This document shows, one piece after another, positions 63,850 through 64,000 of a stretch of DNA of 64,000 bases. Source of the stretch: Chrysogorgia sp. JL179-B06 (Eukaryota > Cnidaria > Anthozoa > Scleralcyonacea > Chrysogorgiidae). The notes below the pieces were generated by a model. The model saw nothing but the letters and a program-made list of their open reading frames with translations, was not told the origin of the DNA and ran no database searches. The translations under genes were made by a program, and so were the position numbers. Where the stretch lies: contig JAYKKM010000217.1 of NCBI GenBank assembly GCA_035772405.1, forward strand, positions 248,001 through 312,000. The letters run 5' to 3'. The stretch's first letter is position 1, and every line of letters begins with the position of its first letter.

Positions 63850-63887
63850 AGGGTCGGTATCGACCATTTGGCTAAGCGATACCGTGG
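63850..63887 (+). ncRNA. U2 5' stem-loop-like fragment, copy 2
   Basis: TATCGACCATTTGGCTAAG resembles U2 stem-loop I, and GGTATCG/CGATACC forms a perfect 7-bp stem around it. Position and orientation relative to the 5S-like sequence are the same as in copy 1. Similarity ends right after, near the window edge. Confidence 0.4.
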
Positions 63888-64000
63888 TGTTTATGAGTCG
63901 TCTTCGAGTTCTTCGAGATTGTTCGGACTGCTGTGGGTGTATATGCTCTGGCGCTGCTAGTCCAGTAACACCACACAGTCATCTTCGAGTTGTATCAACG

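Overview
The window is eukaryotic: coding blocks are split by GT-AG introns, the sequence is AT-rich, and most of it is transposable elements of types common in invertebrate animals. These are hAT, Tigger/pogo, Harbinger, Kolobok, P-element-like THAP, CR1/L2-like, BEL/Pao, Gypsy and RLE-type LINEs, plus tRNA-derived SINEs. The best inference is a non-vertebrate metazoan, probably a marine sponge or cnidarian, but the species cannot be fixed from this window. No ordinary single-copy housekeeping gene was recognised. Coding regions are mostly multi-copy mobile genes or their wrecks, and many reading frames break at short homopolymer runs, which could be decay or long-read assembly error.

Layout. 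1-6.7 kb: a six-exon uncharacterised gene (47-1881), a minus-strand chromodomain gene (2022-2918) and an unrecognised multi-exon gene (3693-5628). 6.7-9.9 kb: a hAT element with perfect inverted ends and an 8-bp target duplication. 9.9-16.2 kb: Gypsy remains, Tigger pieces, a HIRAN-like fragment, a cysteine-protease-like ORF cut by a 65-bp tandem duplication, and a CR1-like 3' end. 16.6-17.6 kb: a minus-strand zinc-finger-type gene. 18.5-21.6 kb: a two-gene Harbinger transposon (Myb-like protein and DDE transposase, convergently transcribed). 21.7-25.9 kb: a Tigger remnant split by a second hAT element with its own 8-bp duplication. 26.6-30 kb: a RecQ-like fragment and a THAP/Kolobok-type transposase. 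30-32.7 kb: a tRNA-like SINE and several palindromic repeats, including a hairpin with 46-bp perfect arms.

32.2-36.8 kb: an uncharacterised multi-copy gene interrupted by a CR1-like LINE and containing an internal tandem duplication, one copy of which carries a SINE. 36.9-41 kb: HIRAN and OTU fragments, a palindrome array, a TA-flanked transposon with about 220-bp inverted ends, and a foldback. 41.5-47.5 kb: a THAP/P-element-like transposase gene interrupted by a complete 4.3-kb Kolobok element with TTAA duplications, long inverted ends, a THAP transposase on one strand and a P2X7-C-terminal-like ORF on the other. 47.5-64 kb: MULE-like and BEL fragments, a CR1-like 3' end, an RLE-type LINE broken by an AACGTT-rich element, a second BEL copy and a CCHC gag-like ORF.

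The most unusual feature is a composite repeat present twice (50.66-51.57 kb and 63.03-63.89 kb). In both copies a U1 snRNA-like sequence is followed by a 5S rRNA-like sequence and then a short match to the 5' stem-loop of U2 snRNA, in the same order and orientation.

The features do not form one pathway. The story is layered insertion: Kolobok into P-element-like, hAT into Tigger, LINE and SINE into an unknown gene family, and an inverted-repeat element into a LINE.
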